Source: Prevotella sp. (GTDB lineage Bacteria > Bacteroidota > Bacteroidia > Bacteroidales > Bacteroidaceae). From it: a DNA stretch of 49,654 nt. The stretch is from contig JAFUST010000048.1 in the NCBI GenBank assembly GCA_017467535.1, forward strand, positions 1 to 49,654, given 5' to 3'. Below, piece after piece: positions 20,979-30,220 of this stretch. Position numbers and translations under genes: made by a program. How positions within the stretch are numbered: position 1 is the first letter of the stretch; each line of letters starts with the position of its first letter. The notes under the pieces were generated by a model. It worked only from the letters and a program-made list of their open reading frames with translations. It made no database searches and was not told where the DNA came from.

Positions 20979-23807
20979 CTATTTCTTTTTGGGTTTCTGA
21001 CTGAATCGGTAACTGGCGGTGAGCATGGCATATCGGCGCATGGAGTTGGTCCAGGTCTCGGTGCGGCCCTGGGCGTTGATGCTGTAGCGGAGGCTGGAGA
21101 CCTGGCCAAGCAGGTCGTAGCCACGGAGTTTCAGCACCCAGCGGCCTTGATGGAACGACTTGGTGAGCGAGGCATCCCAATAGAGGCGATTATCGTTCAT
21201 CTCTGCGTCGGCATAGCCTCGGTGGGAGTTCATGGTCAGGTCGGTGTCGATGGTGAACTGCCACGGCAGTTTGTACGAGCCGTTGATGCCATAGGAGAAG
21301 TCCCAGATGTCTGTGGGCTGCTGGCCGACAGTGATGTTGCGATGGATGTTACGATAGTTCACCTCGCCACGCAGCCACAGAGTGAGGTTCTGCTTCTGAT
21401 AGCGGATGTTGGGCTTGTAGCGGACGAAGAAGTTGCCGACTCTGCTTAATTCCGACGAGGTGCTGCCTGTGGTGAGGGCCAGGCCTGTGCTCTTGTTGTA
21501 GCGCAGGGTCACCTCGTTGGTGATGTGGAAAAGTTTCTGGCGGCCGAGGGCGCGGGTCCAGTTCGCTGTGGTGCTCAGGTTCCAGTTGCCACTGCCAATG
21601 TTTTCGGGGCGGTAGGTGCGGATACCCGTTGTCAGGTCGTAGGTATAGCCCTGCGTGCGCTGGTTGTGGATGATGCTGCCGCCGATGCTGACGCGGATGG
21701 TCTGGTCGATGCTGTCGCGGCGCACGTTATAGTTAAGGCTCCAGTTGTGCTGCACCTGCATTTTCAGGTCAGGATTGCCCAGATAGATGTTTAGCGGGTC
21801 GCTGGTGATGGGGCGGTCGATGAGGTCGGTGACCGAGGGTGTCGATGGATAGAGGTAGTACTGGCCCCACAGTTCCTGCTTGTTGTTCATAATGTAGAAA
21901 TACACATTCGGTTGGAAGAGCGTATAGTGGCGGGTCAGGTCGGTGGACAGCGGCTGGCTGTCATAACGCATGCGCTGCCGCTGAAAGTTGATGCTAAACG
22001 AAGGACCTGCGTACATGCTATAGCCCTTGAACTGTTTGTTAAAACTGAAGTCCAGCGAGGCACGGCGGTCGAGTGTCCGTGTGCGCTGCTCGTAACTGTT
22101 CTGCTGGTCGAACAGATAGTCCACACTATCGCGCAGATATTCGTGGCGGTTGGCTCGGTTGTCGCTGGTGGCGATGCCCACCCGGGGGGTGATGTCTATA
22201 TTTTCCGTCAACTGGTATCGGTACGACAGATCCGCAGAATAACTGTAGTCGTGACCAGGCGAGTGGGTGTAGCGGTCGCGGTGGTCGGTAGTGCCCGTCT
22301 TGTGGTAGTCGTAGTGGTTCAGGCTCCATGAGTCAGGGTTGTACTGGCGGCTGAAGTTCCCTTGTACGGAGAGTGAGATGGCATCGCCCGTGGCCAGTTT
22401 GCGGGTCAGATAGGCATAGCCCCGACCGCCGAAACGGTCGTTCTTGCTGCGCGAGCGGTACCACGAACTGTTGACGCTGTCTGTCATCACGGCATCGGCT
22501 GTGGTCAGGTTCCATCCCTCACTCTCAGTCCGCCTGCGGTCGTAGGACAGTTGTAAGTCTGAGTACAGGCGCCACTTCTCTTCCCATGCTGCCCGCAGTG
22601 TGTTCCTCATGTTCAGGTTGGTGGGCTTCGAGCGGCTGGTGCCCTGCGACAGTCCGAAGGTGCTGGCATCGCTCATGTAGGTCTCGCTCTGCTGGCGTGT
22701 CTCGGTCTGGTCATCTTGCCATGAGGCCTCCACCTCCGTAGAGTTGGTCAAGCGGTTCTCCGGGGCCTGATATACGAATTGCCCGCCCACCTGGCGGAAG
22801 TGACGGTCGCCCGACTGGTTGCTACGCTCGCTGTAGTTGCTGCGGTCGCCGTTGTACTCTATCGTCTCGTTGATGTTGTTCAGTCCACCAAAGAGCACGG
22901 CCCTCGTGCGGTCGCTGAAGCGCAGCCCGAAGCCTTTCAGCTTGTAGCGCCACTCCCCTCCTTCGGAGGGGCCGGGGGAGGCCCCTGCTTCAAGGTTTGC
23001 CGAGCCTCCTATGCTGTATTCCCGTTTCAGCACTACGTCCATCGTGTATTCCTTTTTGTCCTCGTCGGTGATGCCGAGGAACTTGTTCTCTTCCGTCTGC
23101 TTGTTGTACACTTGAATGTTCTTCACCGTGAAATAAGGCAGATTGTCGAGCATCACCTTGTTCTTACCCTTGAAGAAGTCGGCACCGTTCAGCGTCAGGT
23201 TGTCTATCTTCTTGCCATTGACGAAGATTTCGCCCTCGTCGGTCAGTTCCACGCCCGGCAACTGGCGGATGAGTCCGTCGAGCATCGATCCTTCGGGCAC
23301 GTTGAAGGCATCGGCATTGTAGACCAGCGTGTCGCCCTTCCACACCATTTTTACACGGGTGGCCTTCACCACTACCTCGCCCAACTCGCCGCCCTCAAAG
23401 TGGCTAGCACGAGCGGCCTTCTTCAGATAGATGGTCGGTATGTTTACGTCTTGCAGCCGTCGGCTCACCCGTTTCTGTGTGTAGGGAGCGAAGGCTGTCT
23501 CGTAGTTGGGGTGTTCCACCTTGATGATATAGTCCTGTGGTTCGCGGCTGATCTGAAAGTAATAGCGCGAAGTGGCGTTGCCGCGTCCCACGCCAGAGAT
23601 CCACGTGTGACTATCGTAAACGCGTGTGGTGTCCACCACCATGGAGTCCGTCCGCATCAGCGTGACGAAGGCATCCTTTACGGCGGCCTTGGTAAATGCG
23701 TCGGCCACGCTTCCTACGATGTAGAGCGAGTCTTTACTGTTCTGAGCCTGCACTGTAAGTGCAAAAAGACTGAGAAGAAAGGTTGTGATGATGATTCGTT
23801 TGTTCAT
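20979..23807 (-). CDS. Outer-membrane beta-barrel protein, TonB-receptor-like
   Basis: A 942-residue protein. MNKRIIITTFLLSLFALTVQAQ is a signal peptide; residues about 28-125 form a carboxypeptidase-like regulatory fold, and about 130-270 resemble a plug (GELGEVVVKATRVK, LIRQLPGVELTDEGEIFVNGKKIDNLTLNG). The rest is a 14-16-strand-type barrel with many aromatic strand ends. The last residues are YRFSQKPKKK. It fits the OMP_b-brl_3 / TonB-dependent group, but no clear TonB box was found. A palindromic repeat (22953-22982) is translated inside it as part of ASPGPSEGGEW. It is downstream of BlaI, the M56 peptidase and a lipoprotein on the same strand, 106 bases after the last. Confidence 0.85.
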   Translation of the reverse strand: MNKRIIITTFLLSLFALTVQAQNSKDSLYIVGSVADAFTKAAVKDAFVTLMRTDSMVVDTTRVYDSHTWISGVGRGNATSRYYFQISREPQDYIIKVEHPNYETAFAPYTQKRVSRRLQDVNIPTIYLKKAARASHFEGGELGEVVVKATRVKMVWKGDTLVYNADAFNVPEGSMLDGLIRQLPGVELTDEGEIFVNGKKIDNLTLNGADFFKGKNKVMLDNLPYFTVKNIQVYNKQTEENKFLGITDEDKKEYTMDVVLKREYSIGGSANLEAGASPGPSEGGEWRYKLKGFGLRFSDRTRAVLFGGLNNINETIEYNGDRSNYSERSNQSGDRHFRQVGGQFVYQAPENRLTNSTEVEASWQDDQTETRQQSETYMSDASTFGLSQGTSRSKPTNLNMRNTLRAAWEEKWRLYSDLQLSYDRRRTESEGWNLTTADAVMTDSVNSSWYRSRSKNDRFGGRGYAYLTRKLATGDAISLSVQGNFSRQYNPDSWSLNHYDYHKTGTTDHRDRYTHSPGHDYSYSADLSYRYQLTENIDITPRVGIATSDNRANRHEYLRDSVDYLFDQQNSYEQRTRTLDRRASLDFSFNKQFKGYSMYAGPSFSINFQRQRMRYDSQPLSTDLTRHYTLFQPNVYFYIMNNKQELWGQYYLYPSTPSVTDLIDRPITSDPLNIYLGNPDLKMQVQHNWSLNYNVRRDSIDQTIRVSIGGSIIHNQRTQGYTYDLTTGIRTYRPENIGSGNWNLSTTANWTRALGRQKLFHITNEVTLRYNKSTGLALTTGSTSSELSRVGNFFVRYKPNIRYQKQNLTLWLRGEVNYRNIHRNITVGQQPTDIWDFSYGINGSYKLPWQFTIDTDLTMNSHRGYADAEMNDNRLYWDASLTKSFHQGRWVLKLRGYDLLGQVSSLRYSINAQGRTETWTNSMRRYAMLTASYRFSQKPKKK
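22953..22982. repeat. GC palindrome inserted in frame in the outer-membrane barrel gene
   Basis: CTCCCCTCC, TTCGG and GAGGGGCCGGGGGAGG form a palindrome of the same family as the one in the primase gene (3945-4136). It is translated in frame as a Gly/Pro/Ser/Glu insert and is expected to sit in a loop after a conserved plug-barrel segment. Confidence 0.75.
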
Positions 23808-23827
23808 TCTATTTCTAACTTTAAGAA

Positions 23828-23855
23828 CTGGAGGGTGCTTCCCAGCGGCCTCCAG
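23828..23855 (-). terminator. Weak hairpin between the lipoprotein and outer-membrane genes
   Basis: CTGGAGG pairs with CCTCCAG across about 14 bases in the 106-base gap. No U-run follows on the minus strand, so it may be a processing stem or partial terminator rather than a full stop. Confidence 0.3.
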
Positions 23856-23913
23856 GGTCCCGGGTGTCATGAAAAAAAGATTACTTATAATTAACTAATT
23901 GGAGTTTTCTGCG

Positions 23914-24564
23914 TCAGCGGATGATGCGCGGATGCTTCTGCTTCGCCTCCTTTTCCTGCTTCTTGGGGTGAGGGCGCAGGTCGTCGAGGTTATAGACCTT
24001 GGAGAGGCTGCCCGTGCCGCTCATCCAGCGGCGCGGCTCGGCGCTGGCCTCATAGATCTGCACGCGCTTCACCGACAGCGGCAGCGGCGGATACTTGGCC
24101 ACGAGGCGGATGGTCTCGCCCTTCTGTCCGTAAATCCAGAAGCACTGGTCCAGGGGGAAGTGCTCGTGGCCCTGCACCACGTAGCGGTCGCCCGTGTCGG
24201 CATCGATGATGGCCGAGCCCGAGGTCTGGCGGAAGAACCACCAGTCCTGATAGTCGGGCACGTGGTAGTCGTAGCACAGATAGGTGGCATCCTTGCAGCG
24301 GTAGAGCGTCGTCCGGGTCGTCTGCACGCTGCCATCGTCCTCTATCAGTCGCACGCCCTCGCCCTGTGGGGCTGTCTGTATGTGTGAGAAGGCGGCAAAC
24401 GAGCGGTCGTCGTGCAGGTCGTAGTTGGGCCAGGCGGGACGCTCCAGCACGGGTTGTTTGTTCTCGGGGTGCTCGTCGTAAGTGGCGAGACTTGCGGTGT
24501 GGCAACTGGCAAGCAAAGCCGTGGCGGCCACCATATACATATATTTAAAACTCTGTCTGGTCAT
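23914..24564 (-). CDS. Lipoprotein of unknown function
   Basis: A 216-residue protein; ATG 24564 is preferred over a TTG three codons upstream. MTRQSFKYMYMVAATALLASC ends in the lipobox LASC, giving a lipid-anchored protein. The body is acidic-aromatic with DWWFFRQTSGSAIIDADTGDRYVVQGHEHFP and ends in a Lys-rich tail. The phrase IIDADTGDRYVVQG resembles AIVDERTGDKYVCRA in the C-terminal half of the adjacent M56 protein, so the two probably share a domain fold. It starts 13 bases after the M56 stop. Function unknown. Confidence 0.75.
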   Translation of the reverse strand: MTRQSFKYMYMVAATALLASCHTASLATYDEHPENKQPVLERPAWPNYDLHDDRSFAAFSHIQTAPQGEGVRLIEDDGSVQTTRTTLYRCKDATYLCYDYHVPDYQDWWFFRQTSGSAIIDADTGDRYVVQGHEHFPLDQCFWIYGQKGETIRLVAKYPPLPLSVKRVQIYEASAEPRRWMSGTGSLSKVYNLDDLRPHPKKQEKEAKQKHPRIIR

Positions 24565-24577
24565 AATGCTCAATAAC

Positions 24578-26497
24578 TTAATTTGTAATCACTCTGCCCT
24601 TGCGGGGAATTTCGTTCAGGTCGAAAGTTTGGGAATTGTTTCCATCGCTTTTTACAGAACCAAAATGCGCCTCCTTCACGTTCTTGTCTAATGGCGGGAA
24701 TACAAGGCAGACCTGATAGATGCCGATGGTATCTATTCCATAACGGTCGTCTACCTTGTATGGGGCATATTCGTCTTTGACATACTTGAAATAGTCGTAG
24801 TCAGTGGCGCGACACACGTATTTGTCGCCAGTCCGTTCGTCGACAATAGCCATGTCGGCGTAGAGGTTGTAGTTGAGTTGCCTCCATGCATCTATTTGCG
24901 GTTTTCCTTTATATCCTGTGTACATGAAGATGCGCGTTTCTTTCTTAGTGCGCTCAATGGCAGCAGGGGTATAGGTGAAAAAGAGATCGAGGCTGCGCTT
25001 GGTGAGCACGCTGTCGGTGGGGAGCATCATCGGGTCAACGCGCTTCTCGTCGTAGTGGCGCACGGTCGACGAGACGGGCTGCAGGTAGCGGATGTAGTAG
25101 CCCGTGCGGTCCTTGCGCGTCTCGGCATTGAGGGTGATGTTGAAGGCGTAGGGGTCGGCCGTGTTCTGCTGAAACAGGTGTTCATCCGTCTGCTGACTCT
25201 CGCGGTTGAGAATGGTGGCGCGGGCTATGCGCACGGTGTCGTTGTTCAGGTTGGGCTGGAAGTGGCCGATGTAGGTGCCGTCGGCAATCTTGCGGGCACC
25301 CACGGCCTGCATCGTGCTGTCGAGGAGTTCGGCGGCACTCTTCACGCCGGGCGCTTCAGCCAGGTCGAAGCCCGACTCTGCCAAGTCGGCCATGACCAGG
25401 TTGGCGTCTGTCATCACCTGTACGGTGTCTTTCGCTTCTACCATAGTGGGCTGCAAGGTGGGTTCTGGCTCTGCCTGTTCTGTTTTTGCAGGTTCGCCGT
25501 TGTTCCATGTAGCGGTAGCCACATATTTGGTGACTTCCTGTTCTACTTTCTCTTCAATCTCGCTGAGGGCTTGCGGACGGGCAAAGGCCACGATGGCCAG
25601 CACACTCAGCGGCAGGAGATAGGCAGCCTTCAGGGCCACCCATCGTCGGGATGGTTTGCGGTACATCATTTTGAATCTTCGTTTAATTGGACTTTGATTG
25701 AATGCGTTCACCACAGGCTGCAGTCCCGTGCTGGTTGCTTTCTTTATTAATAACTTCTGATATTCTTCGTCATTGATACCACTCTGTATTACGCGGCGGT
25801 CTGCCTGATACTCATGCACGTCGCGCAGGTCTTGGCGCAGCATCCACGCAAAGGGCAGGAACCACAGCATGCGGCATGTGAACTCGCATAGCAGCATGTC
25901 CCAAGAGTGGCCCAGGCGGATGTGTGCCAGTTCGTGCCTGATGATGGCACGTGTATGTATGTCCGTGGGGTTGAGAATGACCCATCGCATCCAACTGCAT
26001 GGTGCCTTTACACTGGGATTGGTCACAACGTGAACATGGCTCGGTACGCCGTCTATCTTTATTCTGTTGCTCCTGTGAATCATTAGCAACAATGCGGCCA
26101 TCTGCCAGAAATAGCGCAGCCAGCAGATAATGAGACCTGCAAGATAGATGGCGACGGCTATGAGTATGTAGGCATTCGCTTCTTCGCTGATGGGAAGCAC
26201 ATCATGGGTTACGCCATTGTCTGGATTCTCAATGGTTATACGTCTGACATCCTCGCTAAGAGGGTTCTGGGCATGCGTTATCTGATACTCTATCATCTCG
26301 CGCCCCTGCGTCACGATGTTCGCCTCTTTGGTGCTGACCTGAACAAAGGGCAGCACCATGCTGGCGATGAGCACGAATAGCAGCACGAGGCGGTTGATGC
26401 CATGCAGCGTCTCGCGCTTCATGAAGAGTCCGAAGAGTGAGTAGAGGAGCGTCAGACAGACGGCCCAGCGGATGATATAGATGATGAATGCCGCCAT
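24578..26497 (-). CDS. M56 (BlaR1-like) membrane metallopeptidase with an unusual sensor domain
   Basis: A 639-residue protein. N-terminal helices (about 4-24, 36-54, 108-140) flank the M56 catalytic part with IIRHELAHIRLGHSWD (HExxH at 188-192). A membrane segment (about 290-312) is followed by an extracytoplasmic C-terminal half of about 320 residues that lacks the SxxK/KTG motifs of BlaR1's penicillin-binding sensor and instead carries a domain similar to the lipoprotein downstream. M56 proteins cleave a BlaI-type repressor when a signal is sensed; the BlaI gene is immediately upstream. The signal is therefore unlikely to be a beta-lactam. ATG 26497 is 3 bases after the blaI stop. Confidence 0.9.
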   Translation of the reverse strand: MAAFIIYIIRWAVCLTLLYSLFGLFMKRETLHGINRLVLLFVLIASMVLPFVQVSTKEANIVTQGREMIEYQITHAQNPLSEDVRRITIENPDNGVTHDVLPISEEANAYILIAVAIYLAGLIICWLRYFWQMAALLLMIHRSNRIKIDGVPSHVHVVTNPSVKAPCSWMRWVILNPTDIHTRAIIRHELAHIRLGHSWDMLLCEFTCRMLWFLPFAWMLRQDLRDVHEYQADRRVIQSGINDEEYQKLLIKKATSTGLQPVVNAFNQSPIKRRFKMMYRKPSRRWVALKAAYLLPLSVLAIVAFARPQALSEIEEKVEQEVTKYVATATWNNGEPAKTEQAEPEPTLQPTMVEAKDTVQVMTDANLVMADLAESGFDLAEAPGVKSAAELLDSTMQAVGARKIADGTYIGHFQPNLNNDTVRIARATILNRESQQTDEHLFQQNTADPYAFNITLNAETRKDRTGYYIRYLQPVSSTVRHYDEKRVDPMMLPTDSVLTKRSLDLFFTYTPAAIERTKKETRIFMYTGYKGKPQIDAWRQLNYNLYADMAIVDERTGDKYVCRATDYDYFKYVKDEYAPYKVDDRYGIDTIGIYQVCLVFPPLDKNVKEAHFGSVKSDGNNSQTFDLNEIPRKGRVITN

Positions 26498-26500
26498 ACG

Positions 26501-26860
26501 CTACGATTGCTTTTTCAGTTCGTTCAAAAAATCAAGCAGTTCCTGCTCACTCACTTTCTCTTCGGCCACCAGCGACGACACCAGTTCCATATAGGAGTGC
26601 TTGAAATAGTGGTCAACGAAACCGCCAAGTTTGGTGCGGCCGTAGTCTTCCTGCTTCACTGTCGGGAAATAGATGAAGCCACGGCCTTGCGGACGATGGC
26701 TCACGTAGCCCTTGCGCTCCAGCGACTGTACCATCGTGGCGATGGTGTTCACGTGGGGCTGCGGCTCCGGATAGCGTGCCACGATATCCTTTGGCGCACA
26801 CTCACCCAGTTGCCACATCAGTTCCAATACTTCTTCTTCTCTACCTGTAAGTTTCTGCAT
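26501..26860 (-). CDS. BlaI/MecI/CopY-family repressor
   Basis: A 119-residue protein with the winged-helix pattern LTGREEEVLELMWQLGECAPKDI, VNTIATMVQSLERKGYV, and the C-terminal dimer helix ending LLDFLNELKK. The linker region around VKQEDYGRT is where M56 peptidases usually cut. It should repress the operon blaI - M56 - lipoprotein - outer-membrane barrel from the promoter at 26893-26924. Confidence 0.93.
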   Translation of the reverse strand: MQKLTGREEEVLELMWQLGECAPKDIVARYPEPQPHVNTIATMVQSLERKGYVSHRPQGRGFIYFPTVKQEDYGRTKLGGFVDHYFKHSYMELVSSLVAEEKVSEQELLDFLNELKKQS

Positions 26861-26892
26861 ACCGTTCTAACGATTTTTTTAGTTCAACGGTG

Positions 26893-26924
26893 CAAAGATA
26901 GGCTTTTTCCTGTTTACTTCCAAA
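26893..26924 (-). promoter_or_regulatory. Promoter of the BlaI/M56 operon
   Basis: Minus-strand TATCTTTG (26900-26893) and TTTG (26924-26921), spacer 20. The BlaI operator would be expected to overlap it, but I cannot identify a clear palindrome. Confidence 0.75.
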
Positions 26925-27007
26925 TCCTCTCCCCCTCTTTTAACCTATTTTTTTAGTTGAATCAGCAGAAACCGCGGTCGGGCTTTCGCTAATTCGGAAA
27001 TTATGAC

Positions 27008-27015
27008 TATCTTTG
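27008..27015 (+). promoter_or_regulatory. -7 element of serB
   Basis: TATCTTTG followed by CAG, 45 bases before the ATG at 27060. The -33 region (TTTCG near 26984) is weak. Confidence 0.6.
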
Positions 27016-27059
27016 CAGCCTAAAACAGAAACAGAACCAAAAACAGAAGAAGAAAAGAC

Positions 27060-28304
27060 ATGGAGGAAGTGACGACACGCATGGAGCAGATTCTGGTACG
27101 CATCACGGGACAGGACCGACCGGGACTGACGGCGGCCGTGATGGCGCTGCTGGCTAAACACAACGCGCAGATCCTGGACATAGGACAGGCGGACATCCAC
27201 TCGACGCTCTCGCTGGGCATCCTCTTCCGCATGGAGGAGGCGCACGCGGGCCAGGTGATGAAGGAACTGCTGTTCAAGGCGACGGAGATGGGGGTGAACA
27301 TCGGCTTCTCGCCCATCGGCGACGATGAGTATGAGGAATGGGTGGGCCAGCAGGGCAAAAACCGCTACATACTGATGGTGATGGGGCGACAACTGGAGGC
27401 GCGACAGATAGGGGCGGCCACGGCCATCATTGCCGAACAGGGGTTCAACATCGACGGCATCGTGAGACTGACGGGCCGCAAGAGCATCCGCAACCCGGCC
27501 AAGCACGTGAGGGCGTGCATAGAGTTCTCGCTGCGCGGCGAGCCGCGCGACCGTCAGGAGATGCAGGCGAACTTCCTGCGACTGTCGGCGGAGATGGAGA
27601 TTGACTTCTCGTTTCAGCGCGACGATATGTTCCGGCGCATGCGCCGACTGATCTGCTTCGACATGGACTCGACGCTGATTCAGACGGAGTGCATAGACGA
27701 ACTGGCGGAGCGCAACGGCGTGGGGGCCGAGGTGAGGGCCATCACGGAGAGCGCCATGAGGGGCGAGATGGACTTCAAGGAGAGTTTTGCCCGCCGCGTG
27801 GCGCTGCTCAAAGGTCTCGACGTGAGCGTGATGCAGGACATTGCCGACCACCTGCCCATCACCGAGGGGGTGGACCGCCTGATGGCGGTGCTGAAGCGCT
27901 GCGGCTACAAGATCGCCATTCTGAGCGGCGGGTTCACCTTCTTCGGCGAGCATCTGCAGCGCAAGTACGGCATAGACTATGTGTATGCCAACGAACTGGA
28001 GGTGGGCGACGATGGCAAACTGACGGGGCGCTACGTGGGCGAAATAGTGGACGGGCACCGCAAGGCGGAACTGCTGCGGCTGATAGCGCAGGTGGAGCGG
28101 GTGAACCTGGCGCAGACGATTGCCGTGGGCGACGGGGCCAACGACCTGCCGATGATCAGCGAGGCGGGTCTGGGCATCGCCTTCCACGCCAAGCCGCGCG
28201 TGGTGGCCAACGCCAAGCAGAGCATCAACACGGTGGGACTGGACGGGGTGCTCTACTTCCTGGGGTTCAAGGACTCGTACCTGGGCGAACAGGGGAAACT
28301 GTAA
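27060..28304 (+). CDS. serB: Phosphoserine phosphatase with two N-terminal ACT-like domains
   Basis: A 414-residue protein. Residues about 8-85 and 100-185 are ACT-like (ILVRITGQDRPGLTAAVMALLAKH and YILMVMGRQLEARQIGAATAII). The catalytic HAD part (about 195-414) has CFDMDSTLIQTECIDELA (motif I), LSGGFTFF (motif II) and VGDGANDLPMI (motif IV). It removes phosphate from phosphoserine, the last step of serine synthesis, and the ACT domains suggest ligand control. The next gene, a P-type ATPase, starts 20 bases later and is probably co-transcribed. Confidence 0.94.
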   Translation: MEEVTTRMEQILVRITGQDRPGLTAAVMALLAKHNAQILDIGQADIHSTLSLGILFRMEEAHAGQVMKELLFKATEMGVNIGFSPIGDDEYEEWVGQQGKNRYILMVMGRQLEARQIGAATAIIAEQGFNIDGIVRLTGRKSIRNPAKHVRACIEFSLRGEPRDRQEMQANFLRLSAEMEIDFSFQRDDMFRRMRRLICFDMDSTLIQTECIDELAERNGVGAEVRAITESAMRGEMDFKESFARRVALLKGLDVSVMQDIADHLPITEGVDRLMAVLKRCGYKIAILSGGFTFFGEHLQRKYGIDYVYANELEVGDDGKLTGRYVGEIVDGHRKAELLRLIAQVERVNLAQTIAVGDGANDLPMISEAGLGIAFHAKPRVVANAKQSINTVGLDGVLYFLGFKDSYLGEQGKL

Positions 28305-28324
28305 GACAGACATACACACACAGA

Positions 28325-30220
28325 ATGACGGAAAAGAAGACGATAGCGGTGCTGGGCATGATGTGCGCGGCCTGCGCGGCCAACGTGGAGCGGCGGCTGG
28401 CGGCTCAAGAGGGGGTTGTGGAGGCCTGCGTCAACCTGCCCAGCCGCACGGTGAGGGTGGAGTATGACCCGCAGCGCATCTCGCTGGAGCAGATGAAGGG
28501 GGCGGTGGCGGCCATCGGCTACGACATGGTCATCGAGGAGGACCGCAACGTGGAGGCCATCGAGCGGCGGGCGCACAGGCGGCTGCTCTGGCGCACCGTA
28601 GCGGCATGGGGGCTGGCGGCGGGGGTGATGTTCGTCACCATGATGCAGGATTGGCTCGGGCTCAGTGCCGGCCATGCCAATCAGGTGGCGCTCATCCTGG
28701 CGCTCGTGGCCCTCGGCTACTGCGGACGGCCGTTCTACGCCTCGGCGCTCAGGCAACTGCGCCACGCCTCGGCCAACATGGACACGCTCGTGGCGCTGTC
28801 GACGGCCATCACGTTCGCCTTCTCGGTGTTCAACACCTTCTGGGGCGATGCCTACTGGCTGCCACGGGGACTGGAGAACCACACCTACTTTGATGCCTCG
28901 ACGATGATCATTGCCTTCGTGCTGACGGGCCGGCTACTGGAGGAGCGGGCACGGCGCGGCACAGCGGCGGCCGTGCGGGCGCTGATGGGGTTGCAGCCGA
29001 AGGTGGCGCATCAGGTGGACGGCGACGGCGGCGTCAACGACATTCCCATAGCGGCTGTGCAACGGGGCGACGGGCTCGAGGTGCGTGCTGGGGAGAAGAT
29101 TCCCGTGGACGGCGTGGTGGTGGCCAGCGCAGCAGGCGTCACCGTAGACGAGAGCATGATGACGGGCGAGAGCATCCCCGCCGACAAATCGGAAGGCATG
29201 CGGGTGCTGGCGGGCACCATCGTGCTCAAAGGGCCCCTGCGGATGAGGGCGGAGGCCGTGGGGCGCGACACGGTGCTCGCCGCCATGATCCGCACGGTGC
29301 AGGAGGCGCAGGGGTCGAAGGCACCGGTGCAGCGGGTGGTGGACCGCGTGGCGCTCATCTTTGTGCCGGCGGTGGTGGTTCTGTCGCTCGTCACCTTCGG
29401 ACTGTGGCTCCTCATTGGCGGCAGCGAGATGCTGCCCCGGGCCATCCTCTCGGCCGTCAGCGTGCTGGTCATTGCCTGTCCCTGCGCCATGGGGCTGGCC
29501 ACGCCCACGGCGCTGATGGTGGGCATGGGCAGGGCGGCGGAGAAGCAGATACTGATCAAGGACGCGGCGGCGCTGGAGCAGTTGCGGCGGGTGGATGCGC
29601 TGGTGATTGACAAGACGGGCACGCTGACGATGACCGACGGCCAGGGGCGGGAGGCACTGGCGCCCCATGCTGCCCAGGCCATGGACACGCTGCAGGGGCA
29701 GGGGGTGGAGGTCTGCCTGATGAGCGGCGACACCGACGAGCGGGTGGCCCGCGTGGCCCGCGAGGCCCACATCGCCCGCTACCACTCGAGGGCCTTGCCT
29801 CAGGACAAGGAGGCGCTGGTGCGACGGCTACAGGCCGAGGGGCGGCACGTGGCGATGGTGGGCGACGGCATCAACGACTCGCAGGCGCTGGCCGTGGCCG
29901 ACGTGAGCATTGCCATGGGCCGCGGCACCGACGTGGCCATGGACGTGGCGCAGGTGACGCTGATGACCACCGACCTGCGACGGCTGCCGGAGGCCATCGC
30001 CCTGTCGCGCCGCACCGTGGCCATGATCCGCCAGAATCTCTTCTGGGCGTTCGTCTACAATCTGGTGTGCATCCCGTTGGCCGCGGGCGTGCCTTATCTC
30101 TTCGGCCACCAATGGCAGATCACGCCCATATGGGCCTCGGCCCTCATGGCGTTCTCGAGCGTCAGCGTGGTGCTCAACAGCCTCCGCCTGCGATTCCGGA
30201 AAGTGAAGAGTGAAGAGTGA
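28325..30220 (+). CDS. Copper-type P1B ATPase apparently lacking the nucleotide-binding domain
   Basis: A 631-residue protein. One heavy-metal domain at residues 5-70 carries GMMCAAC (CxxC 14-17); membrane helices follow, then the actuator domain with TGES (280-283), CPC (385-387) in the metal-binding helix, the phosphorylation site DKTGTLT (429-435), and GDGIND (513-518). Only about 31 residues separate DKTGTLT from MSGD (466-469), where copper ATPases normally have over 100 residues making up the N domain with its His-Pro (SEHPL) motif; no HP motif is present. All P-domain and transport motifs look intact. It may be a lineage-specific compact form or an in-frame deletion. It ends in the heptamer-encoded KVKSEE. 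Confidence 0.88.
   Translation: MTEKKTIAVLGMMCAACAANVERRLAAQEGVVEACVNLPSRTVRVEYDPQRISLEQMKGAVAAIGYDMVIEEDRNVEAIERRAHRRLLWRTVAAWGLAAGVMFVTMMQDWLGLSAGHANQVALILALVALGYCGRPFYASALRQLRHASANMDTLVALSTAITFAFSVFNTFWGDAYWLPRGLENHTYFDASTMIIAFVLTGRLLEERARRGTAAAVRALMGLQPKVAHQVDGDGGVNDIPIAAVQRGDGLEVRAGEKIPVDGVVVASAAGVTVDESMMTGESIPADKSEGMRVLAGTIVLKGPLRMRAEAVGRDTVLAAMIRTVQEAQGSKAPVQRVVDRVALIFVPAVVVLSLVTFGLWLLIGGSEMLPRAILSAVSVLVIACPCAMGLATPTALMVGMGRAAEKQILIKDAAALEQLRRVDALVIDKTGTLTMTDGQGREALAPHAAQAMDTLQGQGVEVCLMSGDTDERVARVAREAHIARYHSRALPQDKEALVRRLQAEGRHVAMVGDGINDSQALAVADVSIAMGRGTDVAMDVAQVTLMTTDLRRLPEAIALSRRTVAMIRQNLFWAFVYNLVCIPLAAGVPYLFGHQWQITPIWASALMAFSSVSVVLNSLRLRFRKVKSEE

Noticed and set aside
24578-26860. 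BlaI/M56 pair as a beta-lactam resistance operon
   Set aside because: No beta-lactamase gene is present, and the M56 outer domain lacks penicillin-binding motifs.
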